Below, piece by piece: positions 35,053-44,500 of a stretch of DNA of 64,000 nt. Positions within the stretch are counted from its first letter, which is position 1. Every line of letters starts with the position of its first letter. Made by a program: the position numbers and the translations under genes. Source of the DNA: Streptomyces sp. NRRL S-37. GTDB lineage: Bacteria; Actinomycetota; Actinomycetes; Streptomycetales; Streptomycetaceae. The stretch covers positions 281,244-345,243 of the forward strand of contig NZ_JOIZ01000003.1 of assembly GCF_000721605.1 (NCBI RefSeq). Reading direction: 5' to 3'. The notes below the pieces were generated by a model. That model was not told the DNA's origin. It ran no database searches and worked only from the letters and a program-made list of their open reading frames with translations.

Positions 35053-36126
35053 GTGTCCAATCCTGAAGCCGTGCTCGCCCGGATACGCGAGTACATGGTG
35101 GGCCCCACGCGGTTCATGAACCTCTACACCTGCTTCGAGCTCGGCCTGGTGGACGCGCTGCGCAAGGAGCCCGGCCTGACCGCGGCCCGGATCGGCGCCG
35201 CGGTGGGCGCGAAGCCCGATGCCGTGGAGCAGCTGCTGCACCTGCTGGTGAAGGAGGGATTCGTCGCCCGGGACGAGACCACCGGCGGCTACACCCTCGA
35301 CGCGCTCGCGGACGTCGCCGAGACGGACCTCCAGCGCGTCCTGACCTTCATGGGCATGATCAAGACGGGCATGCTGCGGCAGCTGTACTACCTCTCCGAC
35401 AGCGTGTTGGCCGGCAGCGTGGTCGGCCTGAAGGAGCTCTACGGGTTCGAGGGAACGATGTTCGAGGCGGCGGCCGAGGTCGAGGAGGTGCGCGCCGCCT
35501 GGGGGCCGCTGGCCCGGAACGAGACCGCCAGTGTCTATCCCTGGTTCTTCCGCAGTTTCGACGTCCCGGCCGGGGCGCGGGTGCTTGACGTGCAGGGCGG
35601 CAACGGGCTCGGGGCGATCATGACGTACCAGCTGAAGGGGTCGCCCGGCCTGCGGGTGACCACCTTCGACCGGCCCGCCCTGGAGGCCGAGTGCCTGCGG
35701 AACTTCGAGGCGCGGGGCGTCGCGGAGCACTGCTCGTTCATGGGCGGTGACGTCCTGGAGTCCCTTCCGGGCGGGTTCGACGTGATGCTGCTCAAGCACT
35801 TCGTGGACATGTACGACGAGGACGAGGTCCGCACCATCTTCGAAAACGCCCACCGGGCGCTGGAGCCCGGCGGGCGGATCGTCGTCCTCGCGCCCGTGTA
35901 CCCCGAGGACATCGGGGACACCGACGACTACCAGGCCGACTTCTTCCCGGCCTACATCCTCGGCTGCGTGGTGGGACGCGGCGGACTGCAGAAGCTGTCC
36001 ACCTACCGGAGCTGGCTGGAGGAGAGCGGGTTCGAGGTCACGAAGGTGAGCGCCAAGGACCCCGCCGACGTCCCGCCGGACGCCATCATCAACCGCGTCG
36101 TCATCTGCGCGACCAAGCGGGCCTGA
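35053..36126 (+). CDS. SAM-dependent O-methyltransferase-like protein
   Basis: A 357-residue methyltransferase of the plant-OMT/TcmN type: N-terminal winged helix (VGAKPDAVEQLLHLLVKEGFVARDE), then the SAM site ARVLDVQGGNGLGAIMTYQ, and LLKHFVDMYDEDEVRTIF where family members have the catalytic His. The second Gly-rich motif starts with Asp-Val-Gln rather than Asp-Val-Gly, a mild deviation. GTG 35053 follows AAGGG by 7 bases. It probably O-methylates a phenol of the naphthoquinone. A 157-bp spacer separates it from the prenyl synthase gene. Confidence 0.85.
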   Translation: MSNPEAVLARIREYMVGPTRFMNLYTCFELGLVDALRKEPGLTAARIGAAVGAKPDAVEQLLHLLVKEGFVARDETTGGYTLDALADVAETDLQRVLTFMGMIKTGMLRQLYYLSDSVLAGSVVGLKELYGFEGTMFEAAAEVEEVRAAWGPLARNETASVYPWFFRSFDVPAGARVLDVQGGNGLGAIMTYQLKGSPGLRVTTFDRPALEAECLRNFEARGVAEHCSFMGGDVLESLPGGFDVMLLKHFVDMYDEDEVRTIFENAHRALEPGGRIVVLAPVYPEDIGDTDDYQADFFPAYILGCVVGRGGLQKLSTYRSWLEESGFEVTKVSAKDPADVPPDAIINRVVICATKRA

Positions 36127-36139
36127 GCCGTCCGGCCCC

Positions 36140-36174
36140 GGAGGCCGGCCGCCCGGTGGGAGCAGCCGGCCTCC
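36140..36174. terminator. convergent terminator
   Basis: GGAGGCCGGC (36140-36149) pairs with GCCGGCCTCC (36165-36174) over a 15-base loop, between the convergent methyltransferase and SARP stops. Confidence 0.65.
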
Positions 36175-36180
36175 AGGGCA

Positions 36181-37002
36181 TCAGGCGGCGTAGAGGTCGA
36201 ACGTCGAGCCGCGCCGGGGGCCGGCGACGACATCCAGCTGGGGGTCGACGACCAGCATCGCCTGGTGCAGCCGCTGCAGCCGCGGCGAGGGCTCGACGCC
36301 CAGCCCCTCGATCAGCCGGAGGCGCAGCCGGTGGTAGACGTCGAGGGCCGACGCCTGCCGGCCCGACCGGTACAGCGCCAGCATGGCCTGTGAGTGCAGG
36401 CCCTCGTGCTGCGGGTGACGTGCCGTCAACTGCGCCAGTTCCGGCAGGAGTTCGTTGTGCCGGCCGAGCCGCAGGTCGGCGTCGATCCTCCGTTCGACGG
36501 TACCGAGGCGGCTTTCCTCCAGGCGCATGACCTCTATCCTCAGGACGGGCCCGGTCCGCACGTCGACCAGGGCCGGCCCCTGCCACAGGGCCAGCGCCTG
36601 CCGGAAGCGGTCGGCCGCGGCCGCGTCGTCGCCGGCGTCGAAGGCCGACCTGCCCTCCGCGGCCATGCGCTCGTACGCGTGCACGTCGACGCTCTCGGGG
36701 GGCGTCTCCAGCGCGTAGCCGCCGTGCCGGGTGGTGAGGACCTCCTTGACCGCGCCGGGGGAGTCGGGGCCCATGGCGCTGCCGAGGCGCCGGCGCAGCT
36801 TGAGTATGTAGGTCTGGAGGGTGGCCAGCGCGCTCTGCGGCGGCTCGGTCCCCCACAGCTCCTCCATGAGGGTGGAGACGGGCACCACCCGTCCGGGGGA
36901 GAGGGCGAGCAGGGACAGGATCTGCCGCGGTTTGGCGGCCGTCGGGACAATGGATTTCTCGTTGATCTCGGCACATAAAGTACCCAGTACCTGAATTTTC
37001 AT
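36181..37002 (-). CDS. SARP-family pathway regulator with TTA codon
   Basis: A 273-residue Streptomyces antibiotic regulatory protein: N-terminal OmpR-type winged helix (KPRQILSLLALSPGRVVPVSTLMEELWG) then the bacterial transcriptional activation domain (YERMAAEGRSAFDAGDDAAAADRFRQAL ...). Length is typical of small SARPs such as ActII-ORF4. Codon 9 is TTA (36976-36978 on the complement), so translation should need the bldA leucyl-tRNA. ATG 37002 follows GGGGGA. It is likely an activator of the meroterpenoid or the adjacent NRPS genes. Confidence 0.92.
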   Translation of the reverse strand: MKIQVLGTLCAEINEKSIVPTAAKPRQILSLLALSPGRVVPVSTLMEELWGTEPPQSALATLQTYILKLRRRLGSAMGPDSPGAVKEVLTTRHGGYALETPPESVDVHAYERMAAEGRSAFDAGDDAAAADRFRQALALWQGPALVDVRTGPVLRIEVMRLEESRLGTVERRIDADLRLGRHNELLPELAQLTARHPQHEGLHSQAMLALYRSGRQASALDVYHRLRLRLIEGLGVEPSPRLQRLHQAMLVVDPQLDVVAGPRRGSTFDLYAA

Positions 37003-37193
37003 ATTTCCCCCGTGCTTCCTCGAGTCCTTCTTGGCAGACCACGATGGGCGTGAAAGGGCCGGCCAGGCTGCGTGGCACGTACAACATGACGGCGCCTCGG
37101 GAGACGGACCGGCGGACCTCAGGACCATGAAGCGCCGGTCTGTCCGGATCGTTTCGGTGCCGCGTGTGCCCATCAGTGTTGTCCATGGGACTT

Positions 37194-37301
37194 GAGCGGG
37201 ACTGTTCGCCGGCTTGGCGCCGGCTTGGTGACCGCTCGGCGACCGCGGCCGGTCGCCGAGCCGAAGCCAAGCCGACGCCGAGCCGCCGGAAGGTCCCGCT
37301 C
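37194..37301. repeat. 108-bp imperfect inverted repeat with 11-bp-period direct repeats
   Basis: The centre is a perfect 12-bp stem (37234-37245 with 37250-37261). Next to it lie CGGCTTGG-cgc-CGGCTTGG (37210-37228) and its mirror CCAAGCCG-acg-CCGAGCCG (37267-37285). The outermost arms are GAGCGGGAC/GTCCCGCTC. It starts 16 bp after the large SARP stop and lies in the 314-bp upstream region (37003-37316) of the small SARP. It may be the terminator of one and regulatory site of the other; SARPs bind direct repeats spaced 11 bp. Confidence 0.6.
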
Positions 37302-37316
37302 GCGTCCCGCCCGGGA

Positions 37317-39353
37317 CTATCCGCCGAGGCGTCGCAGCAGGTGGACCCGGCGCAGCCGCCCCATGGTCCGGTACAGGACCTCCGCGGTCAGGGCATGGGT
37401 GAAGAAGTACCAGCCCAGTCGCTGCGGGTCCTCCCCTATCAGGCCCGCCGCGACGATGGTGTCGACGGCCTTCAGCGCCTCGTCGATCCCGATCGACGAG
37501 GCCCCGGCGACGGCGTCGATGGCGAAGCTGCGGCCCGCGACGGAAGCGATGGACAGCAACTCGGCCGCGACCGGGTCGAGTCGGGCGACGCGGTCCAGCA
37601 CCACCTCGCGCACGGGCGCCGGCACCGGTGCCGTACGGACCCGGCTCGGGCACGTGTCGTCGTCGAACACCTTGATCAGTTCGCGCAGGTAGAACGGATT
37701 GCCCCCGGTGCGGTCCCGCAGGTCCTCGGCGGTGGCCTCGCCGACCTCCCGCCGGAGCATGGCGCTCGCCAGGGCCCGGGTCTCCGCGACGTTCAAGCCG
37801 CTCAGCTCGACCTGGATCGTCTCCGCACGGGCCAGCGCTGCCGACGTCCCGGTCAGGGCCGCCGCCCCGTCGGACCGGTAGCACACGGCCACCAGCAGGC
37901 GGCTCGCCCGCACCGACTCGGCCAGGTGGGCCAGCAGCCGCAGTGAGTCCGGGTCCGCCCGGTGCAGGTGATCGAGGACGATCACCAGCGGTGTGGTGCG
38001 GGACGCGCCGGTCAGGTAGTGGACGATCGCCTCGAACTGCCGCAGGGTGGTGTCCGCGTCCGCGCCGTCCAGGGGCGGCCGGGGATCCCCGCCGAGCACC
38101 TCGGCCACGGGCCCCGGGACCGGGTGCCGCGGGCAGTGGGTGCCCGCCATGGTCAGCACCTGCCGCCAGGGCCACAGCGGGGGCGTGGTGACATGGCCGG
38201 GGCAGGCGCCCCACAGCACCGGCGCCTCTGCCGTCATGCCGGTGAACCGCCGCAGCAGACTGGTCTTGCCGATACCCGGTTCACCGGACACGGTCAGCAC
38301 GCGTCCCCGGCCGAGTGCGGCCGCGGCCGAGACCGCCGCCAGGTGCCGCAGCGCCGGCTCGCGGCCCACGAAGACCTCCTCGTCCGCGGCCGGTCCGGGC
38401 CGCGGGGGGCCGGGCACCCGGACCTGCCGTGCGGTCCCGGGCCTGCCCGGCGCCGTCATGACCGGGCCGGCCGGGGGCGGACGCCAGTCGAGTGCCGGGG
38501 CGTGGCTGAGAATCTCGCGCTCGAGATGCTGCAGCGCCGGTCTCGGGTCGATGCCCAGCTCCTCTCCCAGCCGCCTCTGGTTGGTCCGCAGCACCGCCAG
38601 GGCGTCGGCCTGCCGGCCGGCCCGGTACAGCGCCAGGCTCAGGAGTTCGCAACCGTACTCGCGCAGCGGATGCGCCTGCACGAAGGCCTCCAGCTCGGCG
38701 ACCGCCACCTCGTGGGCCCCCACGGCCAAGAGCGCCGCGCAGCGCCCCTCGGTGACCGACAACCGCAGTTCCTTCAGCCGGGTCACCTCCGCCGCCACGT
38801 GGACGGAATGGGACACCTCCGTGTAGGCCTCGCCCCGCCACAGGGCCAGCCCGGCCTCGAACTCGCTCAGCGCCTTGTGCGGATCCCCCCGGTTCCACGC
38901 CTGCCATCCCGCCTTGGCGTGTCTTTCGAACCGGTGGACGTCCACCTCCACGACGCGGCCGTCCAGCAGATAGCCGCGGTCACTGGTGCGCAGCACCTTC
39001 GGCGGTGTCCGTGGCGCCCGGCCCGGTTCCAGCGCCCTGCGGAGGTTGGCCACATAGGACTGCAGTGAGGTCATCACCGAGGACGGCGGGGACTGCGCCC
39101 ACAGGGCTTCCAGTATGACGTCCACCGGCACCGGCCGGCCCGCCCGGCTGACCAGTAACGCAACCAGTTTGTGTTGTTTGGGAGCCCCCAGGTCCACCGG
39201 CCGGCCGGCGACCACCGCCTCCAGTGGACCCAGCGCCCGGAACTCCACCATGGGGGAGGCGATTCTCTGCATTTCCGGCGACTGCGCTTCGGACCACCGG
39301 ATGAATTCCACCGGCGCGTCGAACGATGTCGCAAATAATTCCACGTCACTCAT
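37317..39353 (-). CDS. large SARP-AAA regulator with two TTA codons
   Basis: A 678-residue regulator. After about 35 residues comes the OmpR-type winged helix (EFRALGPLEAVVAGRPVDLG), then the BTAD region to about residue 290, then an AAA/ATPase module: Walker A SGEPGIGKTSLL, Walker B-like PLVIVLDHLHRADPDS. It ends soon after the ATPase, without the TPR or LuxR C-terminus of many large SARPs. Codons 6 and 66 are TTA (39336-39338 and 39156-39158). ATG 39353 has GGAAG about 10 bases upstream; ATG 39362 is too close to it. Confidence 0.9.
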   Translation of the reverse strand: MSDVELFATSFDAPVEFIRWSEAQSPEMQRIASPMVEFRALGPLEAVVAGRPVDLGAPKQHKLVALLVSRAGRPVPVDVILEALWAQSPPSSVMTSLQSYVANLRRALEPGRAPRTPPKVLRTSDRGYLLDGRVVEVDVHRFERHAKAGWQAWNRGDPHKALSEFEAGLALWRGEAYTEVSHSVHVAAEVTRLKELRLSVTEGRCAALLAVGAHEVAVAELEAFVQAHPLREYGCELLSLALYRAGRQADALAVLRTNQRRLGEELGIDPRPALQHLEREILSHAPALDWRPPPAGPVMTAPGRPGTARQVRVPGPPRPGPAADEEVFVGREPALRHLAAVSAAAALGRGRVLTVSGEPGIGKTSLLRRFTGMTAEAPVLWGACPGHVTTPPLWPWRQVLTMAGTHCPRHPVPGPVAEVLGGDPRPPLDGADADTTLRQFEAIVHYLTGASRTTPLVIVLDHLHRADPDSLRLLAHLAESVRASRLLVAVCYRSDGAAALTGTSAALARAETIQVELSGLNVAETRALASAMLRREVGEATAEDLRDRTGGNPFYLRELIKVFDDDTCPSRVRTAPVPAPVREVVLDRVARLDPVAAELLSIASVAGRSFAIDAVAGASSIGIDEALKAVDTIVAAGLIGEDPQRLGWYFFTHALTAEVLYRTMGRLRRVHLLRRLGG

Positions 39354-39747
39354 ATCGTTCATTCTTCCAAGACGGTGGCAGGGAAGGTATGGCGATGAAT
39401 CACCCCGGCAGGGGTGAGGTGAATGCGTGGCATGCCGGAGCCGGGGAAGGGCGGGGAAGCGGGTGCGCGGTGCGGCAGAGTGCCGCCACCGGCTACGGGA
39501 GCCATGAATTCCGGTGGGTGAGGCGGGCGGCTGAAGGGGGTGACGCCTGCGGAAGACGGACTGCATGAACGCAGGCGTCGCGCTTCACGGACGTCCCCCC
39601 CGACGGTGCGAAGGCAATGGCGAACCCCCGTCGGGCCCCACGCATGCTTGAGTATGTTAATCGGATAGATTGCTGTCAAGGTCGGCGTCGACATCGGTGT
39701 GTGAGGCCTATATCTATTTTCTGATCATGCGACGGTTCGGGAAGAAT
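39354..39747. other. intergenic region upstream of the large SARP
   Basis: A 394-bp gap with no gene. It holds an inverted repeat GACGCCTGC/GCAGGCGTC (39542-39550 with 39571-39579) and a second, CCCGACGG/CCGTCGGG (around 39599-39606 and 39628-39635). The AT-rich stretch 39650-39730 contains the promoter candidate listed separately. The repeats may be operators or the terminator of the upstream TrmB/LuxR gene. Confidence 0.5.
39651..39679 (-). promoter_or_regulatory. candidate vegetative promoter for the large SARP gene
   Basis: On the minus strand TTGACA (39679-39674) is followed after 17 bases by CATACT (39656-39651), in an AT-rich patch. A start near 39644 would give a 290-nt leader before ATG 39353. 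The -35 is perfect and the -10 matches TAGACT at four of six positions. Confidence 0.5.
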
Positions 39748-40611
39748 TCAGGCTTCGTCGGCGGACAGCGCGCAGTCGGGGGCGGGATCGGCCGGGACGG
39801 CGTACTCGCCGCGCGCCATCCGGTAGCCGAGCTGGAAGCGGTGCTCGGCGCCGTACTGCTTGCGCAGCGAGGCGATGTGCCCCTGCACGGACCGCAGACT
39901 CATGCCGAGGCGGCGCGCGATCGCCTTGTCGGAGCGGCCTTCGATCAGCAGTGCCTTGATGGCCCGACGCACGTCGGGCACCACCTCGCGGGCCGCGTCC
40001 GCCGCCCGCACCGGCCGGAACGGGAACCGCTCGGCCCGTACCCAGGCCTTCTCGAAGACGCCCCTGAGGAACGTGAGGACGGCGCCGTCCCGGATCACCG
40101 CCACGCTGTGGGAGCGTTCGGCACCGGGGATGAAGGCGACCTCGTCGTCGATGACGATCAGCCGGTCGAAGAACTCCGGGAGCGTGCGCACCTCCACGCC
40201 CTGGTGCGCCATGACCTTCTGTACGTATTTCTTCGTGGGCTCGGAGAACCGGGCGCTGTGCTGGAAGAGCGCCCGCATCGGGACCCGACGGGTCAGCGGG
40301 GCGTGCACCGCCGCGTGGAGCCAGTCCGGCGTGGCCCCGGGGCCCGGTTCGTCCGGCTGGGCCGTGAGGATCTCGCGCTTCGCCCGCCACAGCGCGTCAC
40401 TGATCGCCTCCTGGACGGCTCCCGGGCGCTCGACGTACCGGATCGGGCCCGGCGTCCCGGTGCCGGTGCCTTCGGCGAGGAGCAGCCGGTCCGCGGTCTT
40501 CGTGGCGTACCGTTCGAGACTGCCGAGGGTGTCGGCGATCCGCAGCAGGGACTCCAGCGGTGAGTCGGCGGAGGACAGGGTCTCCCGCGTCCGGCTGCTG
40601 CCTGTGCTCAT
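39748..40611 (-). CDS. TrmB/LuxR-type helix-turn-helix regulator
   Basis: A 287-residue regulator of a type common in Streptomyces clusters. The middle part resembles a phospholipase-D-like sensor fold (RRVPMRALFQHSARFSEPTKKY, EVRTLPEFFDRLIVIDDEVAFIPG). The C-terminal LuxR-like HTH reads RAIKALLIEGRSDKAIARRLGMSL. ATG 40611 has AAAGGA 7 bases upstream. It lies upstream of and in the same direction as the two SARP genes, suggesting a regulatory island; its ligand is unknown. Confidence 0.82.
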   Translation of the reverse strand: MSTGSSRTRETLSSADSPLESLLRIADTLGSLERYATKTADRLLLAEGTGTGTPGPIRYVERPGAVQEAISDALWRAKREILTAQPDEPGPGATPDWLHAAVHAPLTRRVPMRALFQHSARFSEPTKKYVQKVMAHQGVEVRTLPEFFDRLIVIDDEVAFIPGAERSHSVAVIRDGAVLTFLRGVFEKAWVRAERFPFRPVRAADAAREVVPDVRRAIKALLIEGRSDKAIARRLGMSLRSVQGHIASLRKQYGAEHRFQLGYRMARGEYAVPADPAPDCALSADEA

Positions 40612-41308
40612 GACGTCATCCTTTCCGTGGAATCGACCCGGGCACGGGGCCGGGGCCACGGGCACCCCGTGACCCCGGCCGGCGAGGGGCTCCCGGAGCA
40701 GCGCGGCCGTACCCGGGGGCAGCAGGGCGTGAGTGTCCCGGCGGAGCCGCGCCGCGACGGGCCCGCTCGACCCGGCCGTGCCGGCCCCGGGAGCGCCGCG
40801 GGCGCAGGGCGGCACGGGGAGCGGGCCGTCGCGCGGTGGCCCTCCCGGGGCGGGGACCGCGGGCGGCGGCCGGCCCGGCGACGACCGGGCCACCGGCGCC
40901 CACCGGGCGGGGAGTCACCCGGCCGCGGGCGACGGGACCACGGACAGGGCCGGGGCGGAGACCCGCCGGTCGGCCGTACCCGCTCCCGCCGCGCCCGCCC
41001 GGTGCGTGGGAAGTCCGCGGGGACGACGGGCGCGACCGCGGGACGAGGACACGTGCCGGCGGGGACCCGCTTGCCCGCCGGGTTCCGACGGCCCCACGAG
41101 AAGCCCGGGTTCCACCCGGCAGCGGCGCACGCGCATGTGATTCCCCCTGTTTCCCGATCCCCGGCCCCTCATGACCGGCTCCCCGGGACGACAGCAGCCC
41201 GCAGGTCCTCCGCCCCCCTGCCGACGGTCCCCCTGTCAGATCTTTGGTGAACACTCCGGAAGTCGCAACCCCGTTCGCCGGTCACCCCAGCGATCCTGGC
41301 TCGATACT
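40612..41308. other. 0.7-kb GC-rich gap without a supportable gene
   Basis: Open frames on both strands (for example 40627-41250 plus) translate to Arg/Gly/Pro-rich text without motifs or ribosome sites. Some AT-richer sequence occurs near 41235-41315, just past the tautomerase stop, but I see no clear terminator hairpin. It probably holds the leader of the TrmB/LuxR gene. Confidence 0.55.
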
Positions 41309-41560
41309 CTAGTCGTGCGGGTCGAGCGGGGCCGTTCGATGCCCCGGCGCCTTCACCAGCCTCTCCGGGTGTGCGACGATCTCGGGCCGATGGACCTCCA
41401 CGTCCCAGTCCTCGGGCGCGACGGGGACGAGCGCGAGGGAGATCACCTCCTCCTCGACCTCGAACGCCTCCCGCACAGCGGTCGTCACCAGCTCCACCAG
41501 GCGCGACCGCTGCTCGTCGGTGAGGGATTTCGGGAAGTGCCGAATGGTCACGTGGGGCAT
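41309..41560 (-). CDS. 4-oxalocrotonate tautomerase-family protein
   Basis: An 83-residue small tautomerase. The N-terminus reads MPHVTIRHFPKSLTDEQRSRLV, so Pro2 becomes the catalytic base once Met is removed. The body has the usual beta-alpha-beta pattern with EVISLALVPVAPEDWDVEV. The ATG overlaps the NRPS stop (ATGA), so it is co-translated with the synthetase. Keto-enol or enamine-imine tautomerisation of the NRPS product is the obvious idea. I know of no standard indigoidine locus that has it. Confidence 0.82.
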   Translation of the reverse strand: MPHVTIRHFPKSLTDEQRSRLVELVTTAVREAFEVEEEVISLALVPVAPEDWDVEVHRPEIVAHPERLVKAPGHRTAPLDPHD

Positions 41561-44500
41561 CAGGGCGTCCTCGTCCTTCGTGTCGTGAAGTGTGGCGCGG
41601 ATCGTGGTGCGGCGCGCTGGAGGGCCTTGACCAGCTCGCCGATGCCCGGCTCGCGCAGCGCCCCGTAGTGATCGGTCTCCAGCCGGACGACGGTGGGCGG
41701 TGGCGTCGCGCGGTCCTGCGCGCGTTCGATGAAGGAGGGCGTGTCGCCACGCGCCCGGAACACCGTCACGGGCGCCGAGACCCGGCGTGCGGCCAGGTCG
41801 ACGGGGTCGTGGGTGAACCCGTAGGTACGGCAGACCACGGCCACCACGCGGCGGATCAGCCCGGGATCCAGCTGCGGGAACCGGCGGTCGACGAACCGCG
41901 CGAAGCTCTCCGCGTCGGTGGACCGGCGCAGGCACTCGTCGAGGTCCGGGCCGCCGGGGAGCGCCCCGGCGAAGACGGAGAAGAGGATGGCGGTGAAGAC
42001 GGGATCGGCGAAGTCGGCCACCGCCGGGGCCGGCGCCGTCCGCGGGGCGCCGGCCACCCGGGGCGATCCCGGAGCCAGCAGGAACAGCCGCTCCACCCGC
42101 TCGCCCGCCTGCTCCAGCTGCCACGCCGTCTCGTAGGCGACCCGCGCGCCGAAGGAGTAACCCCACAGCGTGTATGGTCCCTCCGGCTGGACGCGCCGCA
42201 GCGCCGCCACGTCGGCGGCGGCCATCTCCTCGACGGACGCGAACGGCGTCTCGCCCTCGTTGACACCGTACGACTGGACACCGTGGACCGGGCGGTCCCC
42301 GGGCGCGCGGGCCGCGAGCAGCCGCAGGTTCATCGTGACCCCACCGAGCCCGGGCCAGCAGAACACGGACGGGCCGCCGCCCCCGGACCGCAGCGGGGTG
42401 ATCCGGGAGGCGTGGGCGGCGGCCCTGGTGCTCACCGCCTCGGCCAGCTTCGCCACCGTGGTCGCCTCGAACAGCAGCTGGAGCGGCATGTTGCAGCCGA
42501 ACGCCTCGTTGATCCGCTTGACCAGGGCGACCGCGATCAGTGAGTTCCCGCCGAGCTGGAAGAAGTCGTCGTGGACGGAGACGAAGTCCCGTTTCATGGC
42601 CGTCCGCCACAGATCGCACAGCCGCGCCTCGATCCGGTTGCGCGGCTCCACCACTGGAGGGGAGTGTGCCGCCGTCTCCTCGACGTACCCTTCGAGGGCC
42701 CTGGTGTCGAGCTTGCCGCTGGGAGTGTGCGGCAGTTCGGGCACCACCAGGATCCGGCTCGGGAGCATGAACTCGGGCAGGGACGAGGCCAGATCGTCCC
42801 TGATCAGCTCCTCCGGCCCCTTCATGTGCACCTGGTCCTCGTCCATGCCCTCGTGGCGGAGCTGCTTCTCGCTGACCGTGCCGCCGACGCAGAAGTACGA
42901 CGGTCCGGTGGGCCGTAGGGCCTCGCGCAGGATCGCCGTCATGCGCCTGGCGGCGGGCAGGTCGTCTCCGGTGCGCGAGCTGTAACCCGCGGGCATGAGG
43001 CCCAGGCGGCGGGTGTTCATCATCAGGTGCTGCACCTCGCGGCCCAGGTCCAGGTAGCCCATCCGCTCCCTGCCCCGCTCGGCGGCGCGGCTGACGAGCG
43101 TGATGCCGAAACCGGACCGGTCGTACACCGCCTGGTTGATGGCGACCACGTGCCGTTTGGTGATCAGCTCGCGGCTGACCGGGTGCAGCCGGCCCTCCCG
43201 GTACAGGTACTGACCGCTGGGCGGACCGGCCTCGCTGCCGGGATGGAACTGCACGTAGATGTCGAGGAAGCGCTGTGCGGGTGCCTGCGCCCGTGCCGCG
43301 GACCAGGGCACCAGCTCGAAGGAGCCCAGGTAGTGGTCCTCCTCGTCGCAGCCCAGGAGCCGCACCAGGGAGCCGTCGTGCGCCGCCTCGGCGAGGGCGA
43401 GGCCGTGGGCGGGCAGCACCTCGTCGAACAGGCCGGCCATGTGCCCGGCCTCGATTTCCAGGACCTCGTGGATGTTCTTCTTGTACACCGGCTCGATCGC
43501 CGACCTGCGGCCGATGAAGTGCACCCGGGCCCCCGGGCGGGCCGCTGCCCCGAGACCGTGGACCAGCACCAGCTCGTGATGGACCGGGTGGTAGTAGTAG
43601 TGCCCCGCCGCCAGGCCGCCGATCCCGGCGAGTTCCAGGTACAGCTGTGTCGCGTAGAGGGATCCGGGGGAGGCGTACGCGTACTTCGGCAGCAGTCGCT
43701 CGTCGCTGTGGTGCTGTCCGAAGTCGCGGAGTACCACGCCGAGTTCGTCCAGGGTCAGCTCCTCGGGGCGACGCGGTCCGGCCCCCTCGGTCCGCCGTTC
43801 GATCGCCGCCAGCACGTCCGCTGCCTTGAGCGGGCCGCCCTCGTAGAAGCGGTAGGTCTTGCGGGCGAAGGCCCGGCGCCGCTGCTCGGGGCCCGCGGTG
43901 GCGCCGGGCAGACGCACGGTGGGCCGCCCGGACAGACCGGCCGCGTCCCGTACTCCCGGGTCCGACAGCTGGGCCCTGACCTGGAGCTTGGACGACTTCG
44001 ACACGTGATGCCGGCCGAACTCCCCCTGGTCCATCAACGCGGCCTCCCGGGGGCTGAGTTCGACGCACGCCACCAGGCTCCGGGCTCCGGTGGGCGGATC
44101 GGTGCGCACGAGCACGGCGGCGTTCCTCACCCAGTCGTGGGCCTCGATGGCCAGGCGTATCTCGTCCAGCTCGATCCGGAAGCCCCGCAGCTTCACCTGG
44201 TTGTCGGCCCGGCCCGTGAACTGGACGCTCCCGTCGGGGTTCCAGTGGGCCAGGTCACCGGTGCGGTACAGCCGGTCGTGCCCGGACGCCCCCGGCCGCG
44301 GGTGCGGCCGGAAACGGTCGGCGGTGAGGTCGGGCCGGTGCAGGTAGCCGCGTGCCAACTGGACACCGCTGATGTGCAGTTCACCCGTCGTGCCGTGGGC
44401 CACGGAGCGGCCCTCGGCGTCCAGGATGTGATAGCTCAGACCGGGCACGGGCGTGCCGATCGGAAGGCTCTCGGGTCCCTCGTCGAGGGTGGCGGGGTCG

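Noticed and set aside
36927..37095. A short minus-strand frame upstream of and overlapping the small SARP start (LYVPRSLAGPFTPIVVC)
   Set aside because: Looks partly protein-like, but has no ribosome site and runs out of frame into the SARP gene; probably leader sequence.
40627..41250. 207-residue plus-strand frame and its minus-strand counterpart in the gap before the tautomerase
   Set aside because: Both translations are Arg/Gly/Pro repeats typical of non-coding GC-rich DNA.
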